Source: Owenia fusiformis
Lineage: Eukaryota; Annelida; Polychaeta; Sabellida; Oweniidae
Direction of reading: 5' to 3'
NCBI GenBank assembly: GCA_903813345.2
Contig: CAIIXF020000001.1
Location: 43,555,366 to 43,619,365, forward strand
Length of the DNA: 64,000 bases
Part shown: in pieces, positions 26,992 to 39,520 of the stretch
How the letters are laid out: every line of letters starts with the position of its first letter
Numbering within the stretch: the stretch's first letter is position 1
Notes under the pieces: generated by a model
What the model saw: only the letters and a program-made list of their open reading frames with translations
What the model was told of the DNA's origin: nothing
The model's database searches: none
Made by a program: the position numbers and the translations under genes

Positions 26992-27388
26992 CTGTACTCT
27001 GGGTATTTTTCACGTGAGATTTAGTTTCGTGCTTTTCGTGATCGTGGTAAAATCGCAAAAATTAATCTTCGCGAAATTGTCAATTAAATCCCCGTTGATT
27101 TGTGAAATTTCTTGTTACCTGGGACTCCATTGCATTTCGTGTTTTGTAAAATGTTTGTCAAGTGTTTTTAGGCGATAAATGGGATACTAAGTAACAATGT
27201 CTGTTACAGTGGCTTATTATATCAAATAAACAAAAAATTTACGATGTAATAGAGGTTAAGGTGCGTGTCGTTGACCAATATGACATAGTAGTGGGTGTAC
27301 TTAGTGAAATTCGCAAAATTTAATAGCCATGATATTGCGTTTTCTCAAAATTCGCGAAATTAAAACTTGCGAAATAAATGGAATACAG
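26992..27388. mobile_element. TA-target MITE, CTGTA..TACAG ends, rich in TTCGCGAA
   Basis: The element lies between TA at 26990-26991 and TA at 27389-27390. The inverted ends read CTGTACTCTGGGTATTTTTC and CTGTATTCCATTTATTTCGC. Subterminal TTCGCGAAAT and AATTCGCGAAAT motifs recur on both sides. Similar ends occur in the element at 51810-52320. Tc1/mariner-type is inferred from the TA target. Confidence 0.7.
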
Positions 27389-27425
27389 TATTATTATTAT
27401 TTTAAGGCCATGTGATGTTTATTAT

Positions 27426-29747
27426 TAGCTCACATGGTGAGCTTTTGCAATCACTCACTTGTCCGTCTGTCTGTCCGTCTGTCTGTCCGTCTGTCTGTCT
27501 GTCCGTCAACAATAGTGGCACGTTTTAAAACCTCTGTCGATAGGATTCCTGTTTTAAGTTATTTCTGTTCAACATCAAAACAGAAAACCCCCCTATGACT
27601 CCTGGTTCAAAAGCTCGCCTATTTTCAAAATGGCCGTCACTTTTGTCTCGCGAAATTCACTTTTAGCCCATTTCCTAGCTAACCTCTGTCGATAGGATTC
27701 CTGTTTTAAGTTAATTCTGTTCAACATCAATACAGAAAACCCCCCTATGACTCCTGGTTCAAAAGCTCGCCTATTTTCAAAATGGCCGTCACTTTTGTCT
27801 CGCGAAATTCACTTTTGGCTCATTTCCTAGCTTTACAAATAATTTCAGGTGTTCTACATTGTAGAAATCCATTGCAAAGTAAAGAGTAGATGTATGAAAT
27901 AATTTTGTTACGAAAAATCAGCGAAAAATTATATCCATTTATTTATTTTCAGCCATTTTAGTTAACATTGATTTGTCCATCTGTCTTGCAAAATTCACTT
28001 TTGGACCATTTTTTGTATCCATTTTTTTATTTTCAGCCATTTTAGTTAACATTGATTTGTCTATCTGACTCGCGAAATCCACTTTCTGTCAATAACAGTG
28101 GCACGTTTTAAAACCTCTGTCGATAGGATTCCTGTTTTAAGTTATTTCTGTTCAACATGAATCCAGAAAACTCCCCTATGACTCCTGGTTCAAAAGCTCG
28201 CCTATTTTCAACATGGCCGCCATTTTTGTCTCGCGAAATTCACTTTTGACCCATTTCCTAGCTTTACAAATAATTTCAAGTGTCCTACATTGTAGAAATC
28301 CATTGCAAAGTAAAGAGTAGATGTATGAAATAATTTTGTTACGAAAAATCAGCGAAAAATTATATCCATTTATTTATTTTCAGCCATTCTAGTTAACATT
28401 GATTTGTCCATCTGTCTTGCAAAATTCACTTTTGGACCATTTACCTTAAACCCTCTGTCGATAGGATTCCCATTTTAAGTTATTTTTGTTCAACATCAAT
28501 ACAAAAAACTCTCCTATGACTCTTGGTTCAAAAGCTTGGCTATTTTCAAAATGGCCGTCACTTTTGTCTCGCGAAATTCACTTTTGACCCATTTCCTAGC
28601 TTTACAAATAATTTCAGGTGTCCTACATTGTAAAAATCCATGTCAATGTAAAGGGTAGATATATGAAATAATTTTGTTACAAAAAATCAGTGAAAAATTG
28701 TATCCATTTTTTTTATTTTCAGCCATTTTAGTTAACATTGATCTGACTCGCGAAATCCACTTTCTGTGGCACGTTTTAAAACCTCTGTCGATAGGATTCC
28801 TGTTTTAAGTTATTTCTGTTCAACATCAATTCAGAAAACTCCCCTATGACTCCTGGTTCAAAAGCTCGCCTATTTTCAAAAAGGCCGCCATTTTTGTCTC
28901 GCGAAATTCACTTTTGACCCATTTCCTAGCTTTACAAATAATTTCAAGTGTCCTACATTGTAAAAATCCATGTCAATGTAAAGAGTAGATGTATGAAATA
29001 ATTTTGTTACGAAAAATCAGCAAAAAATTATATCCATTTATTTATTTTCAGCCATTTTAGTTAACATTGATTTGTCCATCTGTCTCGCAAAATCCACTTT
29101 TGGACCATTTACCTTAAACCCTCTGTCGATAGGATTCCCATTTTAAGTTAATTTTGTTCAACATCAATACAAAAAACTCTCCTATGACTCTTGGTTCAAA
29201 AGCTCGCCTATTTTCAAAATGGTTGCCATTCTTGTTTCGCGAAATTCACTTTTTGCCCATTTCCTAGCTTTACAAATAATTTCAGCTGTCCTGCATTGTA
29301 AAAAGCCATGTCACTGTAAAAGGTAGTTGTAGGAAATAATTTTGTTACAAAAAATCGGCAAAATATTATATCCGTTTTTTTTTATTTTCAGCCATTTTAG
29401 TTAACATTGATTTGTCCATCTGTCTTGCGAAATCCTCTTTTGGACCATATACTTAAAACCTCTGTCGATAGGATTCCAGTTTCAAGTTATTTTTGTTCAA
29501 CATCAATACAAAAAACTCCCCTATGACTCCTGGTTCAAAAGCTTGCCTGATTTCAAAATGGTCGCCATTTTTGTCTCGCGAAATTCAATTTTGGCCCATT
29601 TCCTAGCTTTACAAATAATTTCAGGTGTCTTGCAATTGGCAAAAAATTATATCCGTTTTTTTTTCAGCCATTTTAATTGACTGAGAGACAGATGGCTTGA
29701 AATAATTTTGTAACAAAAAATCAGCAAAAATGTGACCATGTGAGCCC
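27426..29747. mobile_element. 2.3-kb repeat element made of ~335-bp tandem units
   Basis: GCTCACATGGT at 27428-27438 is matched by ACCATGTGAGC at 29735-29745. A CTGTCCGTCTGTCTGTCC tract follows the left end. The landmark CCTCTGTCGATAGGATTCC recurs near 27531, 27683, 28113, 28452, 28782, 29120 and 29459. The last five are 330-339 bp apart; the first two are rearranged. Each unit also has TCTCGCGAAATTCACTTTTG and ATTTTCAGCCATTTTAGTTA. No ORF seen. Confidence 0.75.
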
Positions 29748-29932
29748 AGTACCCACGGTACTAATTTTATATTTTATATACAGCCAGAAACCAAAATGTA
29801 CATGTCAAACAACTTATAGGGAGAAAAACTCTAGAATATGTATATGATTTGGAATGTTTTATAATACACTAATTTGCAAATCCCATGTTTAATATGAAAC
29901 AACTAGCACACAGATTTATATTTTAAGGTCAG

Positions 29933-30344
29933 GGTGCCTGATGGGAAATTTTCTGCATTCCTCAATTGAGTCACATGTTATTTTTCAAACAAGAATCACT
30001 CCTTCCCCAGAGAGTCTATATCTTCCAGGTTTGCACAAAGAGTGCTCTTATGTGCCTAGAAAAGACTTGTGAGAAGAATGTTTTGATAAAGTGTATAAAA
30101 AACAAGAAAATTCAGTGAAAAAATTCAGAAAATGTTTAGAATTTTTTTTCACTGAATTTTCTCGTTTTTTATACATTTTACAAAACAAATCTTCTCACAA
30201 CGCTTTTCTAGGCACATAAGTGCACTCTTTGTGCAAACCTGGAAGATGTAGACAATGTGGGGAAGGAGTTATTCTTGTTTGAAAAATAACATGTGACTCA
30301 ATTGAGGAATGCAGAAAATTTCCCAACATGCACCCTGTCCTTAA
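29933..30344. mobile_element. Near-palindromic TTAA-flanked MITE (family C, copy 1)
   Basis: TTAA at 29933-29936 and 30341-30344 brackets two ~195-bp arms that are inverted copies of one another. The ends read GGnCAGGGTGCnTG, and the arms share TGGGAAATTTTCTGCATTCC and CAAAGAGTGC. A short A/T-rich centre (~30135-30147) separates them, so the whole sequence could fold as one hairpin. A relative is at 47655-48020. Confidence 0.8.
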
Positions 30345-32648
30345 ATCCCAGGAATTTATATTTCCTCCAAAAACATAGAATGTACCTCCTATGTAGGCAG
30401 CTAATCTTTAATATCTTCAACTTCGATTTTTTAAAAGCACAATGTCACACATAAACTGTTTACATCCACTGTTATTACTAATTAGTGCCAGATAGTGTCT
30501 ATTACAGTACTATACATAAATATACATCATTGTTCAGTTGATTATTTTTATGTATTGTACAGATATGTTAATGTACATCATTGTTCAGATATGATAATGT
30601 ACTGTACATAAACATATCATCATTCAGTGATTTATGTTATGTTTATATGATACATAAATACATTATTGTTCAATTGATTATTTTCATGTATTGTCCCCCA
30701 TGAATACGTCATCATTCAGTTGATTATATTGGTGTTATATGCATCAATACATCATTGCTCATTTGATTATATTGCTTGAATATGTTTTGTAACACATTTA
30801 TTTTTATTTGCTCAGTGATGAAATACACAAGAATGTGAGAGAAAAGTAATATTTTAGTTTGTTTCTTACATTATGTATGAATGTAGAAATGTAAAATAAC
30901 TTACAACACAGTAAAAATGACTAAACATACCAGGTTCACTTGTTTCAGGGATAAACTCGGATTAACTTTTCAACCCTGTACCTGTAATATATACACCACA
31001 TTTATGCAGATATCCATCAAAGTTAAATACATGTTGGCATTGAAATCTGTGCATTTCCAATCCCTCTGCGCTGTGAACTCGATCTCAATTCTTACAAAAT
31101 CAAAAATGCAACTAAATATTTTGCAAGTAAGTGGTTTGGGAGGTTTCAGAATATAATTACACCTTAGAAATTCATGCAGTCATTGCTTTGTTATTTGCAA
31201 ATTGATTCCCTCACTTAGGGAACGAAGTTTTTCGCAAGTTTAACATTTTCTCATTTATTGAAAGATGTGCCTCGTTTAATAAGCTGGAGAATTGATTTGA
31301 AAATATCTCAGAAATGACTGGATTGTTTTTAAGTTGTAATCATATTTCAAAACTGGAACATTCAAACTATTTACCTGCCAAATTTTTAGTTGTAATTTGA
31401 AAGATAAAAGCACGAAAATCATGAAAAGAAAAAATTCTTTTTCACTCCTTTTTCATTCGCAGCCATTTTGATACAAGGCAAAACCTCCCTCGTTTCCAGT
31501 TCATCCCCAGTGAATAGGGAAATAGGAAATTTTTTGTTTGTTTCAAACAATGAAGTTTGTAAATGTCAACATCAATCCTCACTCCTAGAATTTGGGGGTT
31601 TATTGAAGGAAGTGTTGTTCTTTAAGTGGGACAAGTTAGACATCATATAAAGAAAAAAAGTTTCACATAATATTCATCCAAAGCTTTATTTCGTTACAAA
31701 AATACATATTGATGACAGAACTAAAAATATTATTTGAATCAATGTGAATGCACACATAAGATAAGCTTAAAAAGTCAGAATTTACGGATACAGTAAAGCC
31801 AGGATGTCTCTTTGATGAGAAATGGGAACACTTTAATTAGTTTTTTAACAGTTTTGCCCATCTGAATATCTCATCTCATCTGATGCATCATAAAATGTGC
31901 ACTCTTAACAACCATCAACAAATACTCTTTATGAGTTATTTGGGAGATTCTGTTCCATATTATAAGTGGAACTGTAATACAAGCCTAAAATAAAGCCAGA
32001 AAAGAATATATTTAATTTCTCTTTAAGTTAAAATTGCATTATTCTGAAATAAGAAACACTGACTCGCTTGAAAAAATCATAGTTCTTAAAAAATACATAT
32101 AAAAAGAAAATTTTCAAAATTAGAATTTTGCATGTAATTTTTCTGTTTGAAATTACCTTGATTGTACTTCTTATTGCAGATACCAATCTTTCTTGAAAGT
32201 CCATACCCTAATACAACAGCATGTGGTAATAGCTTTCCTACCAACTCTAACAGGAAAGGCAATTATTTCTTTACAATGGATCTACTATGACATACACTCT
32301 ATTGAAATGTCATTTCAACCTCACCTTTCTTTAGCAAAAGTCACTTTTAGTTATATTATCACATCATTACAGTTATTTCTGTACTAATCAAACAATTGCA
32401 CCTGGGGAAATTGCATACTCATCCTTCAAATTGTATCGAATATCCATGTTCTAGTGTCATATAAGCTGTAGTGTATCCTTACGATCACCAAGATTTTAAC
32501 TTCAGCTACATGCTGAGTTGGCAACCAAGAGCAGCTCGACTATTATGTATCACAACTGTAGTAAGTATTTACACATTCTCAGAACCTGGTCGATTTCCCC
32601 AATAAATACCCTCTAAATTCCCTCGCAGTATCCCTATTATTGAAGTGG
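30345..32648. other. Intergenic sequence and probable ARFRP1 3' UTR
   Basis: 30450-30790 contains degenerate ~60-bp units around ACATCATTGTTCAGTTGATT. The rest is AT-rich. On the minus strand an AATAAA hexamer at about 31686-31691 is a candidate poly(A) signal for ARFRP1, about 1 kb past its stop. Confidence 0.4.
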
Positions 32649-35600
32649 TCACGTGATTTCCTTCACTGTTGGGGGTCTACAAATATTGTTCCTCTCAACA
32701 CATTGTTTCAGCCATTCTATCCCTTCGTGGACACCATCACTGCAAACATATGTTGTATTCATTACATACCTAGGGTGACTATGACATGATATGTTGTAGT
32801 TACTAGGGTAACTGTATCGTCAAAGTTAACAAAAGTAAGAACATTGTACAAATATTTGAAGTGGTGAAAAAAGAAAATTTGAGTTTCATTTGGAAGAGGG
32901 AGTAAATAACTTAAAATAAGTTTCAAATGTGTGAAATGTAGTTCAACGTATAACAAAAGCAAAATTTACTGACCCATTCAAGGCAGATACCCCCAGCACC
33001 TTACAGTCTCTTTTGCCAATCTTTTGAGCACTATCATGGAATGCCTGCTTCACTTCACTGGTAGACATACAATTCTGAAATATATCATACAACACATTAG
33101 AACATGACTGAAAAAGGAAGGGACAGACTGAATTAAGGGAGGATGGACTGATCAGATGATTAAAGGACGAACAGACTGATTTAAGGAAGGATACACTGAG
33201 ACTATTGAAAGGGATAACAGACTGATTAAAGGGAGAATAGACTGATCCAAAGGAGGATGATTGATTCAAATGAGAACAGACTGATTAAAGGGAGAACAGA
33301 CTGATTAAAGGGAGAACAGACTGATCCAAAGGAGGATGATTGATTCAAATGAGAACAGACTGATTAAAGGGAGAACAGACTGATTAAAGGGAGAACAGAC
33401 TGATCCAAAGGAGGATGATTGATTCAAATGAGAACAGACTCATTGAAGGGAGAAAAGACTGATTAAAGGGAGAACAGACTGATTAAAGGGAGAACAGACT
33501 GATCCAAAGGAGGATGATTGATTCAAATGAGAACAGACTGATTGAAGGGAGAAAAGACTGATTAAAGGGAGAACAGACTGATCCAAAGGAGGATGATTGA
33601 TTCAAATGAGAACAGACTGATTGAAGGGAGGAAAGAGTGCTTAAAGGGAGAACAGACTGATTAAAGGGAGAACAGACTGATCCAAAGGAGGATGATTGAT
33701 TCAAATGAGAACAGACTGATTAAAGGGAGAACAGACTACTTAAAGGGAGAACAGACTGATTAAAGGGAGAACAGACTGATCCAAAGGAGGATGATTGATT
33801 CAAATGAGAACAGACTAATTGAAGGGAGAAAAGACTGATTAAAGGGAGAACAGACTGATTAAAGGGAGAACAGACTGATCCAAAGGAGGATGATTGATTC
33901 AAATGAGAACAGACTGATTGAAGGGAGAAAAGACTGATTAAAGGGAGAACAGACTGATTAAAGGGAGAACAGACTGATCCAAAGGAGGATGATTGATTCA
34001 AATGAGAACAGACTGATTAAAGGGAGAACAGACTGATTAAAGGGAGAACAGACTGATCCAAAGGAGGATGATTGATTCAAATGAGAACAGACTGATTGAA
34101 GGGAGAAAAGACTGATTAAAGGGAGAACAGACTGATTAAAGGAGAATAGACTGAACCAATGGAGGATGATTGATTCAAATGAGAACAGACTGATTAAAGG
34201 GAGAACAGACTGATCCAAAGGAGGATGATTGATTCAAATGAGAACAGACTGATTGAAGGGAGAACAGACTGATCCAAAGGAGGAGGATTGATTCAAATGA
34301 GAACAGACCGATTGAAGGGAGGAAAGACTACTTAAAGGGAGAACAGACTGATTAAAGGGAGAACAGACTGATCCAAAGGAGGATGACTGATTCAAATGAG
34401 AACAGACTGATTGAAGGGAGGAAAGACTGATTAAAGGGAGAACAGACTGATTAAAGGGAGAACAGACTGATCCAAAGGAGGAGGATTGATTCAAATGAGA
34501 ACAGAATGATTGAATGGAGGAAAGACTGATTAAAGGGAGAACAGACTGATTAAAGGGAGAACAGACTGATCCAAAGGAGGATGACTGATTCAAATGAGAA
34601 CATACTGATTGAAGGGAGGAAAGACTGATTAAATGGAGAACAGACTGATTAAAGGGAGAACAGACTGATCCAAAGGAGGATGATTGATTCAAATGAGAAC
34701 AGACTGATTGAAGGGAGGAAAGACTACTTAAAGGGAGAACAGACTGATTAAAGGGAGAACAGACTGATCCAAAGGAGGATGATTGATTCAAATGAGAACA
34801 GACTGATTGAAGGGAGGAAAGACTACTTAAAGGGAGAACAGACTGATTAAAGGGAGAACAGACTGATCCAAAGGAGGATGATTGATTCAAATGAGAACAG
34901 ACTGATTGAAGGGAGGAAAGACTACTTAAAGGGAGAACAGACTGATTAAAGGGAGAACAGACTGATCCAAAGGAGGATGATTGATTCAAATGAGAACAGA
35001 CTGATTGAAGGGAGGAAAGACTGCTTAAAGGGAGAACAGACTGATTAAAGGGAGAACAGACTGATCCAAAGGAGGATGACTGATTCAAATGAGAACAGAC
35101 TGATTGAAGGGAGGATAGACTGATTAAAGCGAGAACAGACTGATTAAAGGGAGAACAGACTGATCCAAAGGAGGATGATTGATTCAAATGAGAACAGACT
35201 GATTGAAGGGAGGAAAGGCTGATTAAAGGACAGTCTGGTTTGAATAAGGATAAGAAACATATTCGAGATTTCATCAGAATTCTGACAAAAGGCAAAATTA
35301 TTGAAATCATTATTTAATATGAGTGTGAAAATGTACCTTTAGATCTTGTTTGTTGGCTAGGACTAGAAGTGGAACACCAAGCAAAACTTCACTTTGTATC
35401 ATCTTTTCTATAAAATAAATAACAATATATAAATTACTCTAATGCGTCTGGAAATTTTGTTATAATCAACATCATTCATTAAAATATAGCTGATTAAACA
35501 AAATGGTTTTTGAAACTGTATCCACATGGAACTTGGGGATGTTCTGTCATTATATGTGCAATACTGTACTCTTACATAACAGTATGACACTGTATGATCC

Positions 35601-37713
35601 TACATATATTTGTTAACCTGTAGGTATCTTTAGAATTCCTCTATCATCAATATTATAGAATTAAACTGATTTATTTGTGGAAACAAACGCATGTTTATTA
35701 ACCTTATAAAATTGATGAACATCCAATAATTTATTTACTGTTGTTTAGAGAAACCTTTATTTAATCACTGGAATTCTCACCAAATGCTTCTTTAGATTCA
35801 TCTACTCTCTCCCTGTCAGAAGAGTCAATTATGTATATGACGCCATGGGACTCAGCATAGTACTGAAACAAACATGAAACAGGACATTAACATACAAAAT
35901 GTCATCATCTGCCTTTTGTTACAGACACCAACCACAGAACACTGACCGCCACCCTCTGAACACCATCCACAAAATGTTGGAGATTACAACAACAACATGT
36001 CATCACTTGTAGTGGTGACACAAAAACTGGAGATGTATATTATTCATCATTTACGGTACACAGTGTTTTAGATTCTGGATGTGTCAAGTAAAGGTACATG
36101 GTAAATTTATTCTTAATATTCACGAAAAAAGGATAACCATGTCTGGCAAAACAACCCATGTATCTACCAAAAACAACCCATGTATCTACATGTATAATAT
36201 ATACCTGAAACTATTTAAATACACCTTATTGGGTAAAATGACAGTTGAAACTCTTACCTTGTCCCAAAGAGATTGCAACTCCTCTTGGCCTCCAAGATCC
36301 CAGAAATTCAGTCTCACTGGACCTATGTCAATCTTTCCAACTTAAATACAGAGAAGTCAATTCATTTAAAAACAAATCAGGGGTATCAAAAATTTGGAAA
36401 ACTATGAAATAAATAATTTTATCCCATACTTGGACGTGTTACAGGTACATAAAGCCGGTTTGTAAAAACTTATATTTTCATCAGCGGGCAGATATAGCTT
36501 TACGTCCCGCTCTGAGCGGGTAAATATAGTATATCTGCCCGCTACGTCATAATCGCCGCTGGCATATTTGTTCATAATTTGTAACGTTCGCGTAATGACT
36601 GTAAAAGACAATGGAGAAAACACAGACTATCGGGATCTGTTTGATGGTTTAAAAAAGGGAAGGAGCATCCACTTAATCAATCAAAAATTAGAGAAAATAA
36701 ATATGGGAATATTTGTGAGAACAGGAAAATCCGCCCACGGCCAAGAAAACAAAACTGGACATGAATATTCTAAAATATTTCCACGATTGAACAATGTTAA
36801 CCAGTTGACCAAGATTGGTATGGGATAAACATATTATCCTATAGTCGGTTCAGGATATTGGGATTATCCCTTGGCCAATATAATATATTTTCCCTCGGGA
36901 CCTGCGGCCCTCGGGCAAATATATTATATTTGCCTCGGGATAATCCCAATATCCTGAACCTCATATAGGATAATCTATATGTATAACCATCCTTAGTGGC
37001 TCCAAAAATGTAGCAAATGAAAAGTCTGTTATATATAATTTGTTTGAATCAAACCTCTAGATCAAAATGAAACAGACATTAACATGCAAAATGTCACCAC
37101 CTGCCATTTGTTACAGACACCAAACACCAACCGTGGAACACCATCCACAAAAAAGGTTGGAGACTATGACAATATGTCACCGCTTCTAGTGTCGACATAA
37201 TAAAAATGGTAATTCATGTAATTGGATAACTTACTATTTAAACCAACTGTTGTTGTAATTTTAGCAGGATTCATAGCTTTGTAGTTTTTTGTGAACTTTG
37301 TCTTAGTTTGTTCCAGATATGTCTAAAAATAGAGATTCGCTTTGAGTTGACAACTTTATTCATTATTTACTGAAGTGAAAAACTCCGGGAAGTTTATACA
37401 AATATCAATAAAATAACGGAATATATAAAGTAATCAAAAATGCATGTTTTGAACACATTTTTATATTAATTTTTACAAACTCAATTTTCAAGAATGGAAT
37501 AATTAAAAACATTGACTTAGTAATACATCCTTTTTCCGAATTAATAATCGACTGATCATCTAAAAATTAAGCTTTTTACTTTTACTCATACATGTAGTTT
37601 AGACATCTAAAATGTCTTACTGTTTTGCCAGCATTGTCAAGTCCCAATATCAGTACAAAGTATTCATCCTTCTTGAACATGTACTTCCACATCCCTGACA
37701 GTAATGTATACAT
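32649..37713 (-). CDS. ARFRP1: ADP-ribosylation factor-related protein 1 (Arf-like small GTPase)
   Basis: Seven exons, in coding order: 37713-37621, 37322-37235, 36340-36258, 35862-35781, 35407-35337, 33074-32974 and 32739-32649 (stop TGA). The junction phases fit and give 202 residues, against 201 in human. All GTPase motifs are present: G1 GLDNAGKT (24-31), switch-I TTTVGLN (54-60), G3 WDLGGQ (74-79), NKQD (134-137) and SAL near 170. [20 protein letters not shown] and the tail RPP..EIT are ARFRP1-specific. There is no Gly2 for myristoylation (MYTLL start), as known for this family, which acts at the trans-Golgi network upstream of ARL1 in Golgi sorting. The ATG is preceded immediately by TTTCAG, so the coding exon begins at the start codon and a 5' non-coding exon must lie upstream. 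Intron 5 carries a large minisatellite. Confidence 0.97.
33110..35232. repeat. 2.1-kb minisatellite in ARFRP1 intron 5 (99-bp higher-order unit)
   Basis: The array is built from short modules such as GATTAAAGGGAGAACAGACT and GATCCAAAGGAGGATGATTG. These combine into a 99-bp higher-order unit that is clear from about 34250 to 35200 and more irregular (units of ~78-120 bp) before that. It occupies nearly all of the intron between exons 33074 and 35337. The minus strand is open for 358 codons at 34234-35310 because the period is a multiple of three. Confidence 0.92.
35888..36016 (+). repeat. Dispersed ~120-bp repeat (family D, copy 1)
   Basis: It contains AAAATGTCATCATCTGCC, TTTGTTACAGACACCAA, GAACACCATCCACAAAA and GTTGGAGA. 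Copies lie at 37076-37196 (same strand) and 41155-41245 (inverted). The ends are not well defined. Confidence 0.6.
36483..36541. repeat. Nested palindrome (GC-centred)
   Basis: AGCGGGCAGATATA and its exact inverse TATATCTGCCCGCT flank an inner pair CCCGCT/AGCGGG. It lies in ARFRP1 intron 2 and resembles the palindromes at 36847-36960 and 43180-43350. Confidence 0.65.
36847..36960. repeat. 114-bp palindrome with perfect 24-bp outer arms
   Basis: The arms begin GGTTCAGGATATTGGG and end CCCAATATCCTGAACC, perfect over 24 bp, and the inner sequence is also nearly self-complementary (AATATAATATATTT / AAATATATTATATTT). The centre is CCCTCGGGACCTGCGGCC. A similar centre, CCCTCGGTCCCTGCGGTCC, occurs in the palindrome near 43630, so these belong to one family. 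Confidence 0.75.
37076..37196 (+). repeat. Dispersed ~120-bp repeat (family D, copy 2)
   Basis: Copy of 35888-36016 in another ARFRP1 intron (intron 2): AAAATGTCACCACCTGCC, TTTGTTACAGACACCAA, CACCATCCACAAAA, GGTTGGAGAC. Confidence 0.6.
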
Positions 37714-38432
37714 CTGAAATAATGACCAGAAATACATGTTACACATAGATTTTTATCATGATGAACACATAATAGGCTTCGATGTTACAACAAAATATGC
37801 TAGAGAGCTGTCCTCTCATTCCTAACTTTGGGGTAAAGAATCTAGTACTTAGTACTAAGCTTACGCTCTAAATAAAAGTAACAGTTTTGGTGCTGATAAG
37901 ATATCATGATCCCCCCTAAGTCCTGTACTGTCAGAAGCACTATCATAGATAAGTCAAGGGACTACATGTACCTTAACTCAAAGAGTACAACAATGTTAAA
38001 CTTCTAGTATATGAAGCTCTCTTTTTAATATTGAAAAAGGTACGTAACTCAAACTGTACAGTATATATCACAACTGTCCTTTCAATTTTTGGGAAATTAC
38101 CAATTATTATGATTGGTCAACTGGAAATTCGCAAGTCAGGCAGGGGGTTAGCCAGCAATTGTAAAGGGGGTGTGTGTGATTTTTTGGGTTTGCATCACTG
38201 CGAGTGAAGTGAGCCCCAAAAGGAGAGGTCCATGGCCCCTAAAACTGAAGACAATCAAAATTGAGAGTCACAGGGGTTTCTAGAGAGTCAATACAATATT
38301 ATTGGAATTACGACCAGAGATGATAATCACAAGAATCTGCATGACATCCAGCAATGGTCCTGGAATATGTATAAAAGAAATCTACTCAGACTCAATTTTA
38401 CATCCATGTTCCCAGGGCCTATGACATTCAAA

Positions 38433-38545
38433 CACAGGGGCTCGACTGAAGGGTCTGGCAAGCCCTCCAATGCAATAAGTCTGTACTGTGCTAAACTACT
38501 TAGACCAGTACAAGGCTCGCCCGACACTCCAGCCAAGTCCCTGTG
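38433..38545. mobile_element. Short hAT-like MITE with CACAGGGGCT ends (family E)
   Basis: CACAGGGGCTCG at the left pairs with a right end whose inverse is CACAGGGACTTG. Flanking octamers CATTCAAA (38425-38432) and CATCCAAA (38546-38553) match at 7 of 8. The ends are related to those of the elements at 51434 and 51691-52713. Confidence 0.7.
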
Positions 38546-39211
38546 CATCCAAACAATCATAAATGTCTTTGGAATCAGGTGTTTGTTAGTGTACATGTAC
38601 ACTTGGTATATACTGTAAGTATTTCAGCTATGCTGAGTGACAACCAGGAAGTAAAATATTACAATCAATTAAAATACAATAATGGTAATTTATTTTTACA
38701 AATTGAAGTAGCTATACAATCCATTATATACTCACTTTGTCCCCAGACAAATAATAACGCAAACTACTGATAACAAACGCAGAAAATTGAATAAAATGTG
38801 TGAATATATCTACGTGTTTTTGGAAACCTCATAAAATGCCCGGATGTAAATCCCCCTAGCGGACAAAACTTTTTGGGTCTATAACTTTGTTTTATTTGTC
38901 CATCTCGACGAGGATTCCGTCATTACTGACGTGTAAGTCATGATTTATCAAGATAATGATGCGCTGTACATATTGAACGTTTTCGTTTGTAAAGAAAATG
39001 CCTTAGTTGATCAGTTTTACTGTACTTTGTATGATTTCCCCTATTATCGCCCGCTGTTATTTATTTTTTTATCAAAACAAAACTGAAACTAACAAACAAT
39101 TGCGTAGATATTAAAATATATACATTAAGAGGTATACTGTACATACTTCGGTAAGTGAGTAAGCTTATTCAACATAAGGAGGTCTTCAAATTTTCACTGA
39201 AGTCATATTGC

Positions 39212-39520
39212 CAGCAGGCCCGTAGCTAGTTCAACAATTCCCAAACCTTTGGCCTCATTTCTTATCTGACATATATTATGGCAATGTACGGCTATCTAAC
39301 AAAGATCAGAATAATAAAGAAGGTCGTACATTCAGTTCTACTTGTAGAACTAACCCGTAGGCAGCTTTTGCCAACGGTGTTGGGTTCATTTTCTAAAAAT
39401 TTCCAGGGGGGTTCAAATTTGATAATTTGGGTCCAAAATCACTTGAAAGGTGCTCATAATGGTGAAAAAATGCATAATTTTGAAAGAATTTGTGGCAAGG
39501 GGGTTTGCTCAAATACTCTG
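39212..39520. mobile_element. Degraded relative of the CAGGCCCGTAGC MITE
   Basis: CAGGCCCGTAGCTAG near 39215 marks an end. Further on, AATTTCCAGGGGGG, TTCAAATTTGATAATTTGGG and TGCATAATTTTGAAAGAATT resemble, in inverted orientation, the interior of 15060-15266. The other end is not intact. Confidence 0.55.

Noticed and set aside
34234-35310. 358-codon open frame on the - strand with a 33-residue Ser/Leu/Cys repeat
   Set aside because: It lies inside an intronic minisatellite whose 99-bp period is a multiple of three, so openness is expected without coding selection.
36568-36828. 86-codon frame in ARFRP1 intron 2
   Set aside because: Between two palindromes, no recognisable family and no splice signals; possibly a transposon relic but not supportable as a gene.
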